Assembly: GCA_965660935.1 (NCBI GenBank)
Contig: CBFIBR010000006.1
Coordinates: 6,291-70,290, forward strand
Origin: UBA1172 sp002457135
GTDB taxonomy: Bacteria; Pseudomonadota; Alphaproteobacteria; Puniceispirillales; UBA1172
Direction: 5' to 3'
DNA: 64,000 bases
A program made the translations under genes and the position numbers. How positions within the stretch are numbered: position 1 is the first letter of the stretch; each line of letters opens with the position of its first letter. The notes under the pieces are model-generated. The model did not search any database. It was not told the DNA's origin and worked only from the letters and a program-made list of their open reading frames with translations. Below, piece by piece: positions 1 to 8,547 of the stretch.

Positions 1-1
1 C

Positions 2-1981
2 GGGCCGGTGAGCCTGCGTGATCTGCTCGATTTCACCGAAGGCCATGTCAGCATTCCGCTGGAAGAGGTGGAAAGCATCACCGATATCCGGAAAAAGCTG
101 GTCTCCCCGGGGATTTCCCTTGGTGCGCTCAGCCCGGAAAGCCATGAGACGCTTTCCATTGCCATGAACCGCATCGGCGCAAAATCCGATAGCGGTGAGG
201 GCGGTGAGGACCCGGCACGGTTCAGCCTGCGTGAAAACGGCGATAACCCGTCAAGCGCGATCAAGCAGGTTGCCTCAGGCCGGTTTGGCGTTACCGCCGA
301 ATACCTGAATTCCTGCGAAGAACTGGAAATCAAGGTTGCCCAGGGTGCCAAGCCCGGTGAGGGCGGCCAGCTCCCCGGTATCAAGGTGGACAGCCTGATT
401 GCCCGGCTGCGCCATTCAACGCCGGGGGTGACGCTGATTTCACCGCCACCGCACCATGATATCTATTCGATTGAGGATCTGGCCCAGCTGATCTATGACC
501 TGAAGCAGATCAACCCTGATGCCAGGGTTTGCGTCAAGCTGGTGGCCTCAACCGGGATTGGCACGATTGCCGCTGGGGTGGCCAAGGCCAAGGCCGACAC
601 GATCCTGATTTCTGGCCATAGCGGCGGCACCGGTGCAAGCCCGCAATCATCCATCAAACACGCTGGTCTGCCATGGGAAATGGGCCTGTCTGAAGTCCAT
701 CAGGTGTTGAGCATGAATGACCTGCGCGACAAGGTCGTTCTCAGGACCGATGGCGGCATCAAGACAGGGCGTGATATCGTCATTGCCGCCATGCTCGGGG
801 CTGATGAATACGGTATCGGCACCGCCTCGCTGATTGCCATGGGCTGCATCATGGTTCGCCAGTGCCATTCCAACACCTGCCCCGTCGGGGTCTGCACCCA
901 GCGGGAGGACCTGCGCGACAAGTTCACCGGCACCCCTGAAAAGGTTGTCCAGCTGTTTACCCATCTGGCTGATGAAGTGCGGGAAATCCTCGCCAGCCTC
1001 GGTGTCAGCAGCTTGAGCGATGTGGTGGGCCGGACCGATATGCTGGCCCAGGTCAGCCGTGGCAACGCCGCGCTTGATGACCTTGACCTCAACCCCATTC
1101 TGGTGCGGGCTGATAATAACGCCCGTCATGGCTCAAGCTTTACCGGCCGCAACGAAGTGCCGGATACGCTCGATGCGCTCATGGTCAAGGATGCCCATGC
1201 TGCCCTCGAACGTGGTCAGCGCATGCAGTTGTCCTATAATGTTGAAAACACCCAGCGTGCCATCGGCACCAGGCTGTCATCGCATATCACCCGCCGGTTC
1301 GGGATGACCGGCCTCAAGGAAGAGACGATCAGTGTCCGTTTGCGCGGTTCCGCCGGGCAGTCACTGGGTGCCTTCGCGGTGCAGGGGCTGAAGCTTGAGG
1401 TTATCGGTGATGCCAATGACTATGTTGGCAAGGGGCTTTCGGGCGGACTGATCAGCATTCGCAAACTGTCGATCTCGCCGCTGGTGCCGAACGAAAACAC
1501 CATCATCGGCAATACTGTCCTTTACGGCGCAACCGCAGGCTCGCTCTATGCGGCGGGGCAGGCGGGTGAACGTTTTGCTGTCCGCAATTCCGGTGCAACC
1601 GCGGTGATCGAAGGCTGCGGTTCCAACGGTTGTGAGTACATGACCGGCGGCAGGGTCGTGATCCTGGGTGAGGTTGGCAACAACTTCGGGGCCGGGATGA
1701 CCGGCGGCATGGCCTTTATCTATGATGAGAAGGGCAGTTTTGAGGATCGCACCAACCCCGAGACGCTGGAGCTGTTCCGGGTCGAGACGGAGTATTGGGC
1801 CAATGAGCTCAAAACCCTGTTGGAAAAGCATGTTGCGCTGACCAAATCAGCCATTGCCGCCCGCATCCTGTCGGACTGGGAACGTTCCCTGCCTCATTTC
1901 TGGCATGTCGTGCCATCGGAGGTGCTTGACATTCTCCCGCATGGTGTCAAGGCTGATGACAACCAGGCCGAAACCGCCTGA
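2..1981 (+). CDS. gltB: Glutamate synthase large subunit, C-terminal part (5' truncated by window edge)
   Basis: Catalyses reductive transfer of the glutamine amide to 2-oxoglutarate in the GS-GOGAT ammonium assimilation route; cytoplasmic. The reading frame is open from base 2, and the residues before the first possible start (GP, then V/MSLRDLL) fit the family, so this is an internal piece of a protein of about 1500 aa. Visible parts are the FMN-binding synthase barrel (roughly residues 30-400), the 3Fe-4S cysteine cluster in CIMVRQCHSNTCPVGVC (about residues 280-297), and the C-terminal GXGXG beta-helix domain (about 440-620) with repeated G-rich turns such as GANFGAGMTGG-like NNFGAGMTGG. 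The N-terminal glutaminase domain lies outside the window. No gltD follows; the next gene is an acetyltransferase that overlaps the 3' end, so the small subunit must be elsewhere or upstream. Confidence 0.96.
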   Translation, partial: GPVSLRDLLDFTEGHVSIPLEEVESITDIRKKLVSPGISLGALSPESHETLSIAMNRIGAKSDSGEGGEDPARFSLRENGDNPSSAIKQVASGRFGVTAEYLNSCEELEIKVAQGAKPGEGGQLPGIKVDSLIARLRHSTPGVTLISPPPHHDIYSIEDLAQLIYDLKQINPDARVCVKLVASTGIGTIAAGVAKAKADTILISGHSGGTGASPQSSIKHAGLPWEMGLSEVHQVLSMNDLRDKVVLRTDGGIKTGRDIVIAAMLGADEYGIGTASLIAMGCIMVRQCHSNTCPVGVCTQREDLRDKFTGTPEKVVQLFTHLADEVREILASLGVSSLSDVVGRTDMLAQVSRGNAALDDLDLNPILVRADNNARHGSSFTGRNEVPDTLDALMVKDAHAALERGQRMQLSYNVENTQRAIGTRLSSHITRRFGMTGLKEETISVRLRGSAGQSLGAFAVQGLKLEVIGDANDYVGKGLSGGLISIRKLSISPLVPNENTIIGNTVLYGATAGSLYAAGQAGERFAVRNSGATAVIEGCGSNGCEYMTGGRVVILGEVGNNFGAGMTGGMAFIYDEKGSFEDRTNPETLELFRVETEYWANELKTLLEKHVALTKSAIAARILSDWERSLPHFWHVVPSEVLDILPHGVKADDNQAETA

Positions 1982-2537
1982 ACAGCACCGGAAATCAGGA
2001 TCATTGCTACAGACACGTGTTGAGGGTGAAGGCGATAAGGATGAGATCAGGCGCCTGCTTGGTCTCGGCTTTGACGCGAGCCACGCCAAGAGGAATATCT
2101 GGTCCCTGCGAGAGGGTGAACCGATCGCTGAACTCTGTCTTGTCGTTGAAGCATCGGGGGAAGATAAAGCATCGGGTGAGGGCAGGCTGGATGGCTCCAT
2201 CCGTTACTGGCCGATCATGATTGCCGGCACCCCCTCGCTCCTGCTCGGCCCGCTGGCGGTTGACCCGCAGGTGCGTGGCCAGGGCAAGGGCAGGCAGCTG
2301 GTCTCAGACAGCATCGAAAAGGCAAGGGCCATGGGGCATTGGCGCTGGTGCTTTGTTTCCGGCGAAACCGACTATTACACGCGCCTCGGCTTCACCAAGG
2401 TATCGGCCGAAGACCTCGATCTGCCGCTCCCGATTGAAGATGAACGCTTGCACCTTCTCGAATTTTCGGCAACAACATTGCAGAATATGCCGGACCGTCC
2501 CTGGGTGATCCGCCCCGGGGGTTTTCGTTCATCCTGA
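1956..2537 (+). CDS. GNAT family N-acetyltransferase
   Basis: Predicted acyl-CoA-dependent N-acetyltransferase of about 193 aa; substrate unknown. Motif A of the GNAT fold is clear at about residues 99-114 (LAVDPQVRGQGKG, with the R/QxxGxG pyrophosphate-binding loop), followed by the motif-B-like YYTRLGF at about 130-136. The first ATG giving a sensible protein is at 1956, inside the end of gltB (26-bp overlap). A TTG at 2004, preceded four bases earlier by AGGA, would give a shorter protein and is a real alternative because the first 16 residues carry no recognisable domain. It may be translationally coupled to gltB. The glutathione S-transferase follows after 21 bp on the same strand. Confidence 0.82.
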   Translation: MTTRPKPPEQHRKSGSLLQTRVEGEGDKDEIRRLLGLGFDASHAKRNIWSLREGEPIAELCLVVEASGEDKASGEGRLDGSIRYWPIMIAGTPSLLLGPLAVDPQVRGQGKGRQLVSDSIEKARAMGHWRWCFVSGETDYYTRLGFTKVSAEDLDLPLPIEDERLHLLEFSATTLQNMPDRPWVIRPGGFRSS

Positions 2538-2558
2538 TCCGTCTGCACGGGGGCTGCC

Positions 2559-3227
2559 ATGCGCGTGTTGCATCATTACTGGCTTTCATCTGGGTCGCGT
2601 TTCTGCCGGTTGATGCTGGCCGAGAAAAAGCTTGATGCGCTCCAGAAACTGGAACACTGGTGGGAACGTGATGACGGCTTCCTCGCCCTTAATCCCGCTG
2701 GCACCGTGCCGGTGGTGGTTGAAGATGACGGAACCGTGCTGGCCGGGGTCTGGTCCATCGCCGAGTATTTTGAGGATACCATGCCCGAAACCTCGCTCCT
2801 GCCCGGAACCCCGACACAGCGCGCTGAGGCAAGGCGGCTGGTTGACTGGTTTCAGGGCAAGGTGGAACGCGAAGTCGTCACCCCCCTAGTGCGGGAGAAA
2901 TTCTTCAGGCGCGTCACCGGTGATGGCGTGCCATCCAGCACGGTGATAAGAACAGCGCTCAGCAACCTGCAAGCCCATCTCGAATACATCAATTACCTGG
3001 CTGAACGCCGCAAATGGCTGGCCGGGAGCAAAATGTCGCTAGCCGATCTCCACGCCGCGGCATCACTTTCGGTGGTGGATTTCATGGGAGATATTCACTG
3101 GGAAGACTACCCCGAGGCAAAAAGCTGGTATTCCCGGGTTAAATCAAGGCCATCCTTCCGGTCACTGCTGGCCGACACCGTAACTGGCCTCACCCCGCCC
3201 AAGCATTATACCAACCTTGATTTTTAG
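2559..3227 (+). CDS. Glutathione S-transferase family protein
   Basis: 222-aa cytosolic GST-fold protein. The N-terminal thioredoxin-like domain (residues 1-75) has the diagnostic cis-proline segment NPAGTVPVV (Pro51) and the glutathione-gamma-glutamyl region WSIAEY (Ser66). The rest is the all-alpha C-terminal domain, including the LADLHAAA N-capping-box-like segment near residue 165 (family pattern: S/T-x-x-D). The short beta1 segment MRVLHHYWLSSGSRF resembles bacterial GSTs that use Ser rather than Tyr as the catalytic residue. Likely roles are detoxification or maleylacetoacetate-isomerase-like isomerisation, but nothing in the sequence picks one. Its TAG stop shares its last base with a GTG that opens the next, degraded reading frame. 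Confidence 0.9.
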   Translation: MRVLHHYWLSSGSRFCRLMLAEKKLDALQKLEHWWERDDGFLALNPAGTVPVVVEDDGTVLAGVWSIAEYFEDTMPETSLLPGTPTQRAEARRLVDWFQGKVEREVVTPLVREKFFRRVTGDGVPSSTVIRTALSNLQAHLEYINYLAERRKWLAGSKMSLADLHAAASLSVVDFMGDIHWEDYPEAKSWYSRVKSRPSFRSLLADTVTGLTPPKHYTNLDF

Positions 3228-3487
3228 TGGTTGCTGCTGATGATCTGATCCGGATTGATACCGAAAATGGCAATGAGACCACCCTTGATGCGATCAAGAC
3301 AGCGGCTGATGTGCGCTGGGTTAACACGGCCAATGTTGACACGGGGACGGACACCAATGATGCCACTGTGTCTGATACGGTGATCTATAATACCGCGGGG
3401 ACGACTGTCACAACCGATGATTACGCGGTCATGGTGCTGGAGGATTACACCACGCCCCTGAGCGTCACTGATTTTGATGTGGTGTGA
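3227..3487 (+). pseudogene. Probable C-terminal remnant of a secreted acidic repeat (RTX/adhesin-like) protein
   Basis: An 86-residue open frame with GTG as the only possible start. It is rich in Asp, Thr and Asn and has almost no Lys, Arg or His. The end (VIYNTAGTTVTTDDYAVMVL followed by TDFDVV) resembles the closing segment of large extracellular calcium-binding/RTX-like proteins of marine alphaproteobacteria, which typically finish with a short ...D-F-D/V-V-V type C-terminus. An in-frame TGA at 3218-3220 separates it from anything upstream, and no ribosome-binding site precedes the GTG. I read it as the surviving tail of a gene whose 5' part was lost, lying between the GST gene and a convergent hydrolase. 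It could instead be a genuine small acidic protein; no function is proposed. Confidence 0.45.
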
Positions 3488-3520
3488 TGGTGCGGCAGGC
3501 TCGCCCTGACCGGATACGCT

Positions 3521-4288
3521 CTACCCTGACTTCAGCGTGATTTCATCGAGGCACGATAGCAGTAGGTCAATCTGATCCGGCTCGGAAAAGCGGTGGCCGG
3601 CTGTTTCATCGAAAATAACCTCCAGATCGGGGCTGTCGATGATGGCGGCCAGTTTTTCAGCGGTCACGGGCGGGACTTCCTCATCCTGCATGCCCTGCAA
3701 CAGCCGCACCGGGCAATCAAGGCTGATCGGGTCATTGAGAACGAGGTGCCGGTCAGCCTCGGTAATCAGGTGCAGCGGGTAGATCAAGTCTTCGGGCGCA
3801 TAGGGGTTGGGCAGGGCGATCTGGCCGTCCCTTTCCATGGTTTTCTTCTGATCGTCGCTGAGGCTGTCCCAGATCAGGTCACGGGTGAAATCGGGTGCGG
3901 CGGCGATGCCGATCATGCCGATAATCCGTTCAGTCCGCTCCCTAGCGGCCAGCATCATCAGCCAGCCGCCAAGTGAAGATCCGACAATAATCACTGCCTC
4001 ACTGGTCAGCGTATCAATGATGGCGAGGCAATCCTTTTTCCACTGGCCGATGGTCCCGTCCAGAAACGCCCCTGAGGACTGGCCATGGCCGCTGTAATCA
4101 AACCGGATCATCCCGAAACCGTTGTGTTCGGCCCAGCTGTCAACGGCGATAGCCTTGGTTCCATCCATGTCTGAGCCATGTCCGGCGAAGAAGATAATCG
4201 TTGGTTTTCCAAACACTTCACGGCCTGTCCAAGCAAGGCGGGTACCGTGGTCCGTGTCCAGAAAATGGATAGTGACAGGGTCGTTCAT
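3521..4288 (-). CDS. Alpha/beta hydrolase (serine hydrolase, carboxylesterase-like)
   Basis: 255-aa single-domain alpha/beta hydrolase, cytoplasmic, substrate unknown. The nucleophile elbow is G-S-S-L-G (Ser105), the likely acid is Asp202 (GMQDEEV) and the catalytic His is His232 (ETAGHRF). The oxyanion segment is FFAGHGSDMDG, which gives a compact complete triad. The start at 4288 is chosen because AAGGGAGG lies about 12 bases upstream. The open frame runs on for 34 more codons towards the divergent glycosyltransferase gene, but those residues are non-conserved in character. Its 3' end converges on the acidic remnant described at 3227-3487. The size and motifs fit the family of small esterases/palmitoyl-thioesterase-like hydrolases (ABHD10-like), but assignment beyond the fold is not supported. 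Confidence 0.85.
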   Translation of the reverse strand: MNDPVTIHFLDTDHGTRLAWTGREVFGKPTIIFFAGHGSDMDGTKAIAVDSWAEHNGFGMIRFDYSGHGQSSGAFLDGTIGQWKKDCLAIIDTLTSEAVIIVGSSLGGWLMMLAARERTERIIGMIGIAAAPDFTRDLIWDSLSDDQKKTMERDGQIALPNPYAPEDLIYPLHLITEADRHLVLNDPISLDCPVRLLQGMQDEEVPPVTAEKLAAIIDSPDLEVIFDETAGHRFSEPDQIDLLLSCLDEITLKSG

Positions 4289-4401
4289 GCTGGTCCGATG
4301 CCTCCCTTTGAGAATTGCCAATGGGTCTTTGCCATCCTTCATGGATTGGCGTATACAAATGGGGAGCTCTCGTCCCCAACTATCATCCAAGCGGCAATTT
4401 T

Positions 4402-5619
4402 ATGGCAGATAACAACCCTGTTGCAACCACCTTTGAACAGTCGGTCCGCAGCAGGAAAAAAAGCGGCAAGCGACTGGCCGGGAAAGTTGTTGTTCAGATC
4501 CTGCCAACCCTCGAAAAGGGCGGGGTTGAACGCGGTACGATTGAGATGGCCGATGCTGTGATCAGGGAGGGTGGGCGCGCTGTTGTCATCAGCAATGGTG
4601 GCCAGCTGGTGTCGCGCCTTTTGCGCCTTGGAGGTGAGCATTACGACCTGCCGGTGCATACCAAAAACCCGCTGAAATGGTTTTTCATCCGCCGCCATGT
4701 CAGGGACGTGCTGGTCAAAACAGGGGCTGATATCGTCCATATCCGTTCCCGCGCCCCTGCATGGATAGCCCTGCCAGTGGCCAAGGCGATGAAAATCCCG
4801 GTGGTGACCACCATTCACGGCCGTTTGCGGCGGGTCAACCCGTTCAAGAAAATCTACAACAGCATCATGATGCGTGGTGATCGCGTGATCGCGATTTCGA
4901 ATTACATCTATCGCATGGTGATGGAACAGTTTCCTTATGTTGCGGATCGGCTGCTGACTATTCATCGCGGTGTTGATATTGATATTTTCTCGCCTGAAAA
5001 CGTGTCGGCGCAGCGTGTTATCCGTATCTCAAACATGCTGGATATTCCTGATGATTGCGCCATTGTCATGCTGCCGGCCCGGCCAACGGACTGGAAAGGC
5101 GCTGATCTGCTGATTGAGGCTGCCAGCAAGCTCAATGATATCAATTTCGTTGTCCTGCTAATCGGTGCAGCTGATGGAACCGATGATTACCAGCAGGGGT
5201 TGATCAAGATGATCAAATCCCATGATCTGAGCGGTAAGGTCAGGCTCTGTCAGGGGGTGGATGATATGGCCGCTACCCTGATGCTGGCCGATGTTGTGCT
5301 AATGCCTTCCCGTTCGCCAGAACCGTTTGGCCGTGTTGCTATTGAGGCCTCGGCGATGGGATGCCCCGTGATTGCCTTTAACCATGGTGGCGCGGCGGAA
5401 AGCATCCTGCCCGGGGTCACGGGCTGGCTGGCTGAACCGGTCAGTGCCACTTCCCTTGCTGAATGCATGAAAGAGGCGATCACCATGAAGCCGAGGGCCC
5501 GCATGACACTGTCCAAAAAGGCGAGGGAATTTGTCGGCAAGAACTTCAATTCAACAAAAATGTGTGATGAGACCATTGGCATTTATGAAAAGCTGATGGC
5601 ACGGCGGCGCAGGGCCTAG
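4402..5619 (+). CDS. Glycosyltransferase family 4 (GT-B fold)
   Basis: 405-aa retaining glycosyltransferase of the GT4 type, probably acting at the cytoplasmic face of the inner membrane on lipopolysaccharide core or exopolysaccharide. The N-terminal Rossmann half carries the donor/acceptor loop LEKGGVERGTIEMA. The C-terminal half contains the conserved EPFGRVAIE segment, the E-x7-E motif (Glu307 and Glu315) that contacts the nucleotide sugar, followed by GGAAESI. The start is placed at 4402 (MADNNPV), since upstream codons overlap the promoter region of the divergent hydrolase and look non-coding. The C-terminus is strongly basic (MARRRRA), typical of membrane-surface association. It appears monocistronic; an 8-bp inverted repeat sits 19 bp after the stop. 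Confidence 0.88.
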   Translation: MADNNPVATTFEQSVRSRKKSGKRLAGKVVVQILPTLEKGGVERGTIEMADAVIREGGRAVVISNGGQLVSRLLRLGGEHYDLPVHTKNPLKWFFIRRHVRDVLVKTGADIVHIRSRAPAWIALPVAKAMKIPVVTTIHGRLRRVNPFKKIYNSIMMRGDRVIAISNYIYRMVMEQFPYVADRLLTIHRGVDIDIFSPENVSAQRVIRISNMLDIPDDCAIVMLPARPTDWKGADLLIEAASKLNDINFVVLLIGAADGTDDYQQGLIKMIKSHDLSGKVRLCQGVDDMAATLMLADVVLMPSRSPEPFGRVAIEASAMGCPVIAFNHGGAAESILPGVTGWLAEPVSATSLAECMKEAITMKPRARMTLSKKAREFVGKNFNSTKMCDETIGIYEKLMARRRRA

Positions 5620-5637
5620 ATTGCCCGGCGTGGTGAA

Positions 5638-5659
5638 ATTCCGGCATAACCGCCGGAAT
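5638..5659 (+). terminator. Perfect 8-bp stem-loop after glycosyltransferase gene
   Basis: ATTCCGGC, a 6-base loop, then GCCGGAAT. It lies between the glycosyltransferase stop and thrS. No T-run follows directly, so it is a possible Rho-assisted terminator or mRNA 3'-end stabiliser rather than a textbook intrinsic terminator. Confidence 0.5.
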
Positions 5660-5825
5660 CGGATGCTTTCAGCACCCCTTGAATGGCTTTCATGCTTGCG
5701 GAAATCATCGCCAGATATTAAAACCAAATTCATGAAGCGCTTGCGCATGATTGTTGAGGCCACAGATCATCACGATTTTTTTGCTATGAAGTCCTGCGCT
5801 GTAATCCATTATCAAGAGGTATCCC

Positions 5826-7760
5826 ATGCCTGTCATCACGCTCCCTGATGGCGCGAAGAAAACATATGAAGGTTCGGTAACGCCGGCACAGATTGCCGCT
5901 GATATAGGCCCCGGTCTGGCCAAGGCTGCACTTGCCGCCAGGATTGACGGAGAAATGATTGATCTCACCCTCACCCTGACCGAGGATGCCAACCTTTCGC
6001 TGGTGACGGTGAGGGATGAGGATTCGCTGGCCCTGCTCCGTCATGATGCCGCCCATGTGATGGCTGAGGCTGTGCTGGAGCTTTACCCCGAAACCCAGGT
6101 GACCATCGGGCCATCCATCGAAAACGGGTTCTATTACGATTTCCACCGCGAGGATGCATTTTCCACCGATGACCTTGAGGCCATTGAAACCCGGATGCAT
6201 GAAATCGTTGACCGCAATGAGGCCATCACCCGTGAGGTCTGGAGCCGGGATGAAGCTGTTGCCTTTTATAAAAAGAATGATGAGCCGTTCAAGGTGGAGC
6301 TGGTTGATGCCATCCCCGCGAATGAGACTGTTACGTTTTACCGCCAGGGTGATTTCATTGATCTCTGCCGTGGCCCGCACATGCCGTCAACCGGCAGGCT
6401 TGGCCATGCCTTCAAACTGATGAAAGTGGCCGGGGCCTATTGGCGCGGGGATTCAAATCGCCCGATGCTGCAACGGATTTACGGCACGGCGTTCCACACC
6501 GAAAAAGAGCTGAACGCCTATCTGGTCATGCTGGAGGAGGCTGAAAAGCGGGATCACCGTAAACTCGGCCGCTCGCTTGATTTCTTCCATCTTCAGGAAG
6601 AGGCGGCGGGGTCGGTGTTCTGGCACCCGAAAGGCTGGGTGCTGTATCGTGAAATCGAAAGCTACATGCGCCGCCGTCTCGATGATGCCGGTTATAATGA
6701 GGTCAAGACCCCGCAACTGGTTGATCGCAGTCTCTGGGAAGCATCAGGGCATTGGGAGAAATTCGGTGACAACATGTTCACCGCCGAGTCCGAAGATGAC
6801 CGGACACTGGCGCTCAAACCCATGAACTGCCCCGGGCATGTCCAGATTTATCGTCAGGGCATTACATCCTATCGTGATCTGCCCCTGCGCATGGCTGAAT
6901 TTGGCTCCTGCCACCGGAATGAACCTTCGGGTGCGCTTCACGGCATCATGCGGGTGCGTGCCTTTACCCAGGATGATGCCCATATCTTTTGCACCGAGGA
7001 CCAGATCAACAGCGAGTCTGTTGCCTTTTGTAACCTGTTGCAGGATATCTACCGCGATTTCGGGTTTGAGGAAGTCCGCGTCAAGTTTTCCGACCGGCCT
7101 GAGGTGAGGGCAGGGGATGATGCCACCTGGGACAAGGCTGAGGCTGCCCTGCGTGATGCCACCGATGCCGCCCAGCTGGAAACAACGCTCAACCCCGGGG
7201 AAGGGGCGTTTTATGGCCCCAAGCTGGAATTTGTTTTGCGTGATGCCATTGGCCGTGACTGGCAATGCGGTACCTTGCAGGTGGATTTCGTGCTGCCTGA
7301 CCGCCTGGATGCCGAATACGTCACCGAAGATGGCAGTCGCGCCCGTCCGGTGATGCTGCATCGCGCTATCCTGGGGTCGCTGGAACGCTGGATCGGTATC
7401 CTGATCGAACAGTATTCGGGCCGCATGCCGCCATGGCTGTCACCGGTTCAGTGCGTTGTGGCCCCCATCACCGAAAGCGCCAATGATTATGCCGACAAGG
7501 TTGCCGATGCGCTGAAATCAGCCGGTCTGCGCGTTGAAACCGACCTCCGCAATGAGAAAATCAGCTATAAGGTGAGGGAGCATTCGGTTGCCAAAGTGCC
7601 TTATATTATCGCGGTTGGCGGGCGTGAGGCCGAAAGCAACAGCGTTGCCCTGCGCCGTCTCGGCAGTGACAAGCAAGAAACACTTGCCCTTTCTGAAGCG
7701 GTGAATACACTTGGCAAGGAAATTCTGCCACCTGACCTTGCACGGCAAGTGGCTGAATAA
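5826..7760 (+). CDS. thrS: Threonine--tRNA ligase
   Basis: Charges tRNA-Thr with threonine; class II aminoacyl-tRNA synthetase, cytoplasmic homodimer. At 644 aa it is full length. It has an N-terminal TGS domain (1-60), the N2 editing domain with H73-x3-H77 (RHDAAHVM) and a later SAD-type C-x3-H (DLCRGPHMPS), then the class II core with MNCPGH (zinc cysteine), motif 2 (EFGSCHRNEPSG) and motif 3 (LGSLERWIGILIE), and a C-terminal HGTP anticodon-binding domain. The start is supported by AGAGG 7 bases upstream. It heads a translation-gene series: infC follows after a 42-bp gap and the ribosomal and pheST genes continue on the same strand. No T-box or leader peptide was recognised in the 206 bp upstream. 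Confidence 0.98.
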   Translation: MPVITLPDGAKKTYEGSVTPAQIAADIGPGLAKAALAARIDGEMIDLTLTLTEDANLSLVTVRDEDSLALLRHDAAHVMAEAVLELYPETQVTIGPSIENGFYYDFHREDAFSTDDLEAIETRMHEIVDRNEAITREVWSRDEAVAFYKKNDEPFKVELVDAIPANETVTFYRQGDFIDLCRGPHMPSTGRLGHAFKLMKVAGAYWRGDSNRPMLQRIYGTAFHTEKELNAYLVMLEEAEKRDHRKLGRSLDFFHLQEEAAGSVFWHPKGWVLYREIESYMRRRLDDAGYNEVKTPQLVDRSLWEASGHWEKFGDNMFTAESEDDRTLALKPMNCPGHVQIYRQGITSYRDLPLRMAEFGSCHRNEPSGALHGIMRVRAFTQDDAHIFCTEDQINSESVAFCNLLQDIYRDFGFEEVRVKFSDRPEVRAGDDATWDKAEAALRDATDAAQLETTLNPGEGAFYGPKLEFVLRDAIGRDWQCGTLQVDFVLPDRLDAEYVTEDGSRARPVMLHRAILGSLERWIGILIEQYSGRMPPWLSPVQCVVAPITESANDYADKVADALKSAGLRVETDLRNEKISYKVREHSVAKVPYIIAVGGREAESNSVALRRLGSDKQETLALSEAVNTLGKEILPPDLARQVAE

Positions 7761-7802
7761 TCGAATAACTATTGAACCAACACAGATACAGGAGACATAT
7801 CC

Positions 7803-8348
7803 ATAGCACGACCACCTTTAGGCTCCCAAAGGGGCGCCCCGGCAAGAAGCGGACCCAGAGTAAACGGGTTGATTTCTTCCATTAAAGTTCGCTGTATTGA
7901 CGAAAACGGCGAACAGCTCGGTATTCTGCACATTGATGAAGCTATTCGCCGCGCTGAAGCAGCCGGACTGGACCTTGTTGAGGTTCAGCCGAATGTTGAC
8001 CCGCCGGTGTGCAAAATTCTTGACTATGGCAAATACAAGTACGAAGCCCAGAAACGGGCCAATGAGGCCAAGAAGAAGCAAAAGGTTGTTGAGGTTAAGG
8101 AAATCAAGCTCCGCCCCAATATTGATGAACACGACTATCAGGTGAAGATGCGCAATGTCCGCAAATTCATTGATGCCGGTGACAAGGTCAAGGTGACCCT
8201 GCGGTTCCGTGGCCGTGAGATGGCTCACCAGGAACTCGGCGCCCAGGTGCTGAAGCGTGTTCGTGATGAAATGGAGGAATCCACCAAGGTTGAGGCCATG
8301 CCAAAGATGGAAGGCCGCCAGATGGTGATGGTGCTGGCCCCGGCGTGA
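7803..8348 (+). CDS. infC: Translation initiation factor IF-3, predicted AUA start codon
   Basis: IF-3 binds the 30S subunit and enforces initiator tRNA and start-codon fidelity. The protein has the usual N-domain (IDENGEQLGI), a Lys-rich linker, and a C-domain (RPNIDEHDYQVK, DKVKVTLRFRGREM), ending MVMVLAPA. No ATG, GTG or TTG gives a proper N-terminus. A TTG at 7869 would delete the conserved segment GPRVN, encoded just upstream. The frame is open back to thrS, and an ATA at 7803 has AGGAG exactly 8 bases in front, giving I/M-ARPPLGSQRGAPARSGPRVN and 181 aa, the family's usual size. IF-3 genes commonly use rare starts (AUU in E. coli) so that IF-3 represses its own synthesis, and the same autoregulation is inferred here. 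Confidence 0.93.
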   Translation: MARPPLGSQRGAPARSGPRVNGLISSIKVRCIDENGEQLGILHIDEAIRRAEAAGLDLVEVQPNVDPPVCKILDYGKYKYEAQKRANEAKKKQKVVEVKEIKLRPNIDEHDYQVKMRNVRKFIDAGDKVKVTLRFRGREMAHQELGAQVLKRVRDEMEESTKVEAMPKMEGRQMVMVLAPA

Positions 8349-8413
8349 TAATCAACCTGCCGTGATAATCAGTCTGTCTTGATTATCAGTCCGTCTTGAT
8401 TATCAGCTCAGGT
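8346..8413 (+). repeat. Four imperfect 17-bp tandem repeats with internal dyads, infC-rpmI intergenic
   Basis: Units begin at 8346, 8363, 8380 and 8397, each opening with TGATAATCA or TGATTATCA and followed by about 8 variable bases (such as GTCTGTCT). The first unit includes the infC stop codon. TGATAATCA is the reverse complement of TGATTATCA, so units 1-2 can pair with units 3-4 to form alternative hairpins in the infC-rpmI mRNA. The remaining spacer to rpmI (8414-8547) shows no gene, only a weak GGCC-TCAAC-GGCC dyad just before the rpmI leader. A regulatory role is inference. Confidence 0.75.
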
Positions 8414-8547
8414 GGCCGGGAATTCGCGCTTGCCAGCCTTTCCGTGTTTTTGTATAAGACCCCATCGCTTCCGCGATCAGGCTCATATGGGCTGCCTGAC
8501 CGGATATCGGCCTCAACGGCCAAACCCTTTAATGAAGTGAGGATGAA

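Noticed and set aside
5705..5992. Leader peptide or T-box upstream of thrS
   Set aside because: No Thr-rich short ORF, T-box consensus or tRNA-like structure was found in the 206-bp spacer.
8346..8413. Possible CRISPR array
   Set aside because: Units are 17 bp, contiguous and imperfect, with no unique 30-40-bp spacers and no cas genes nearby.
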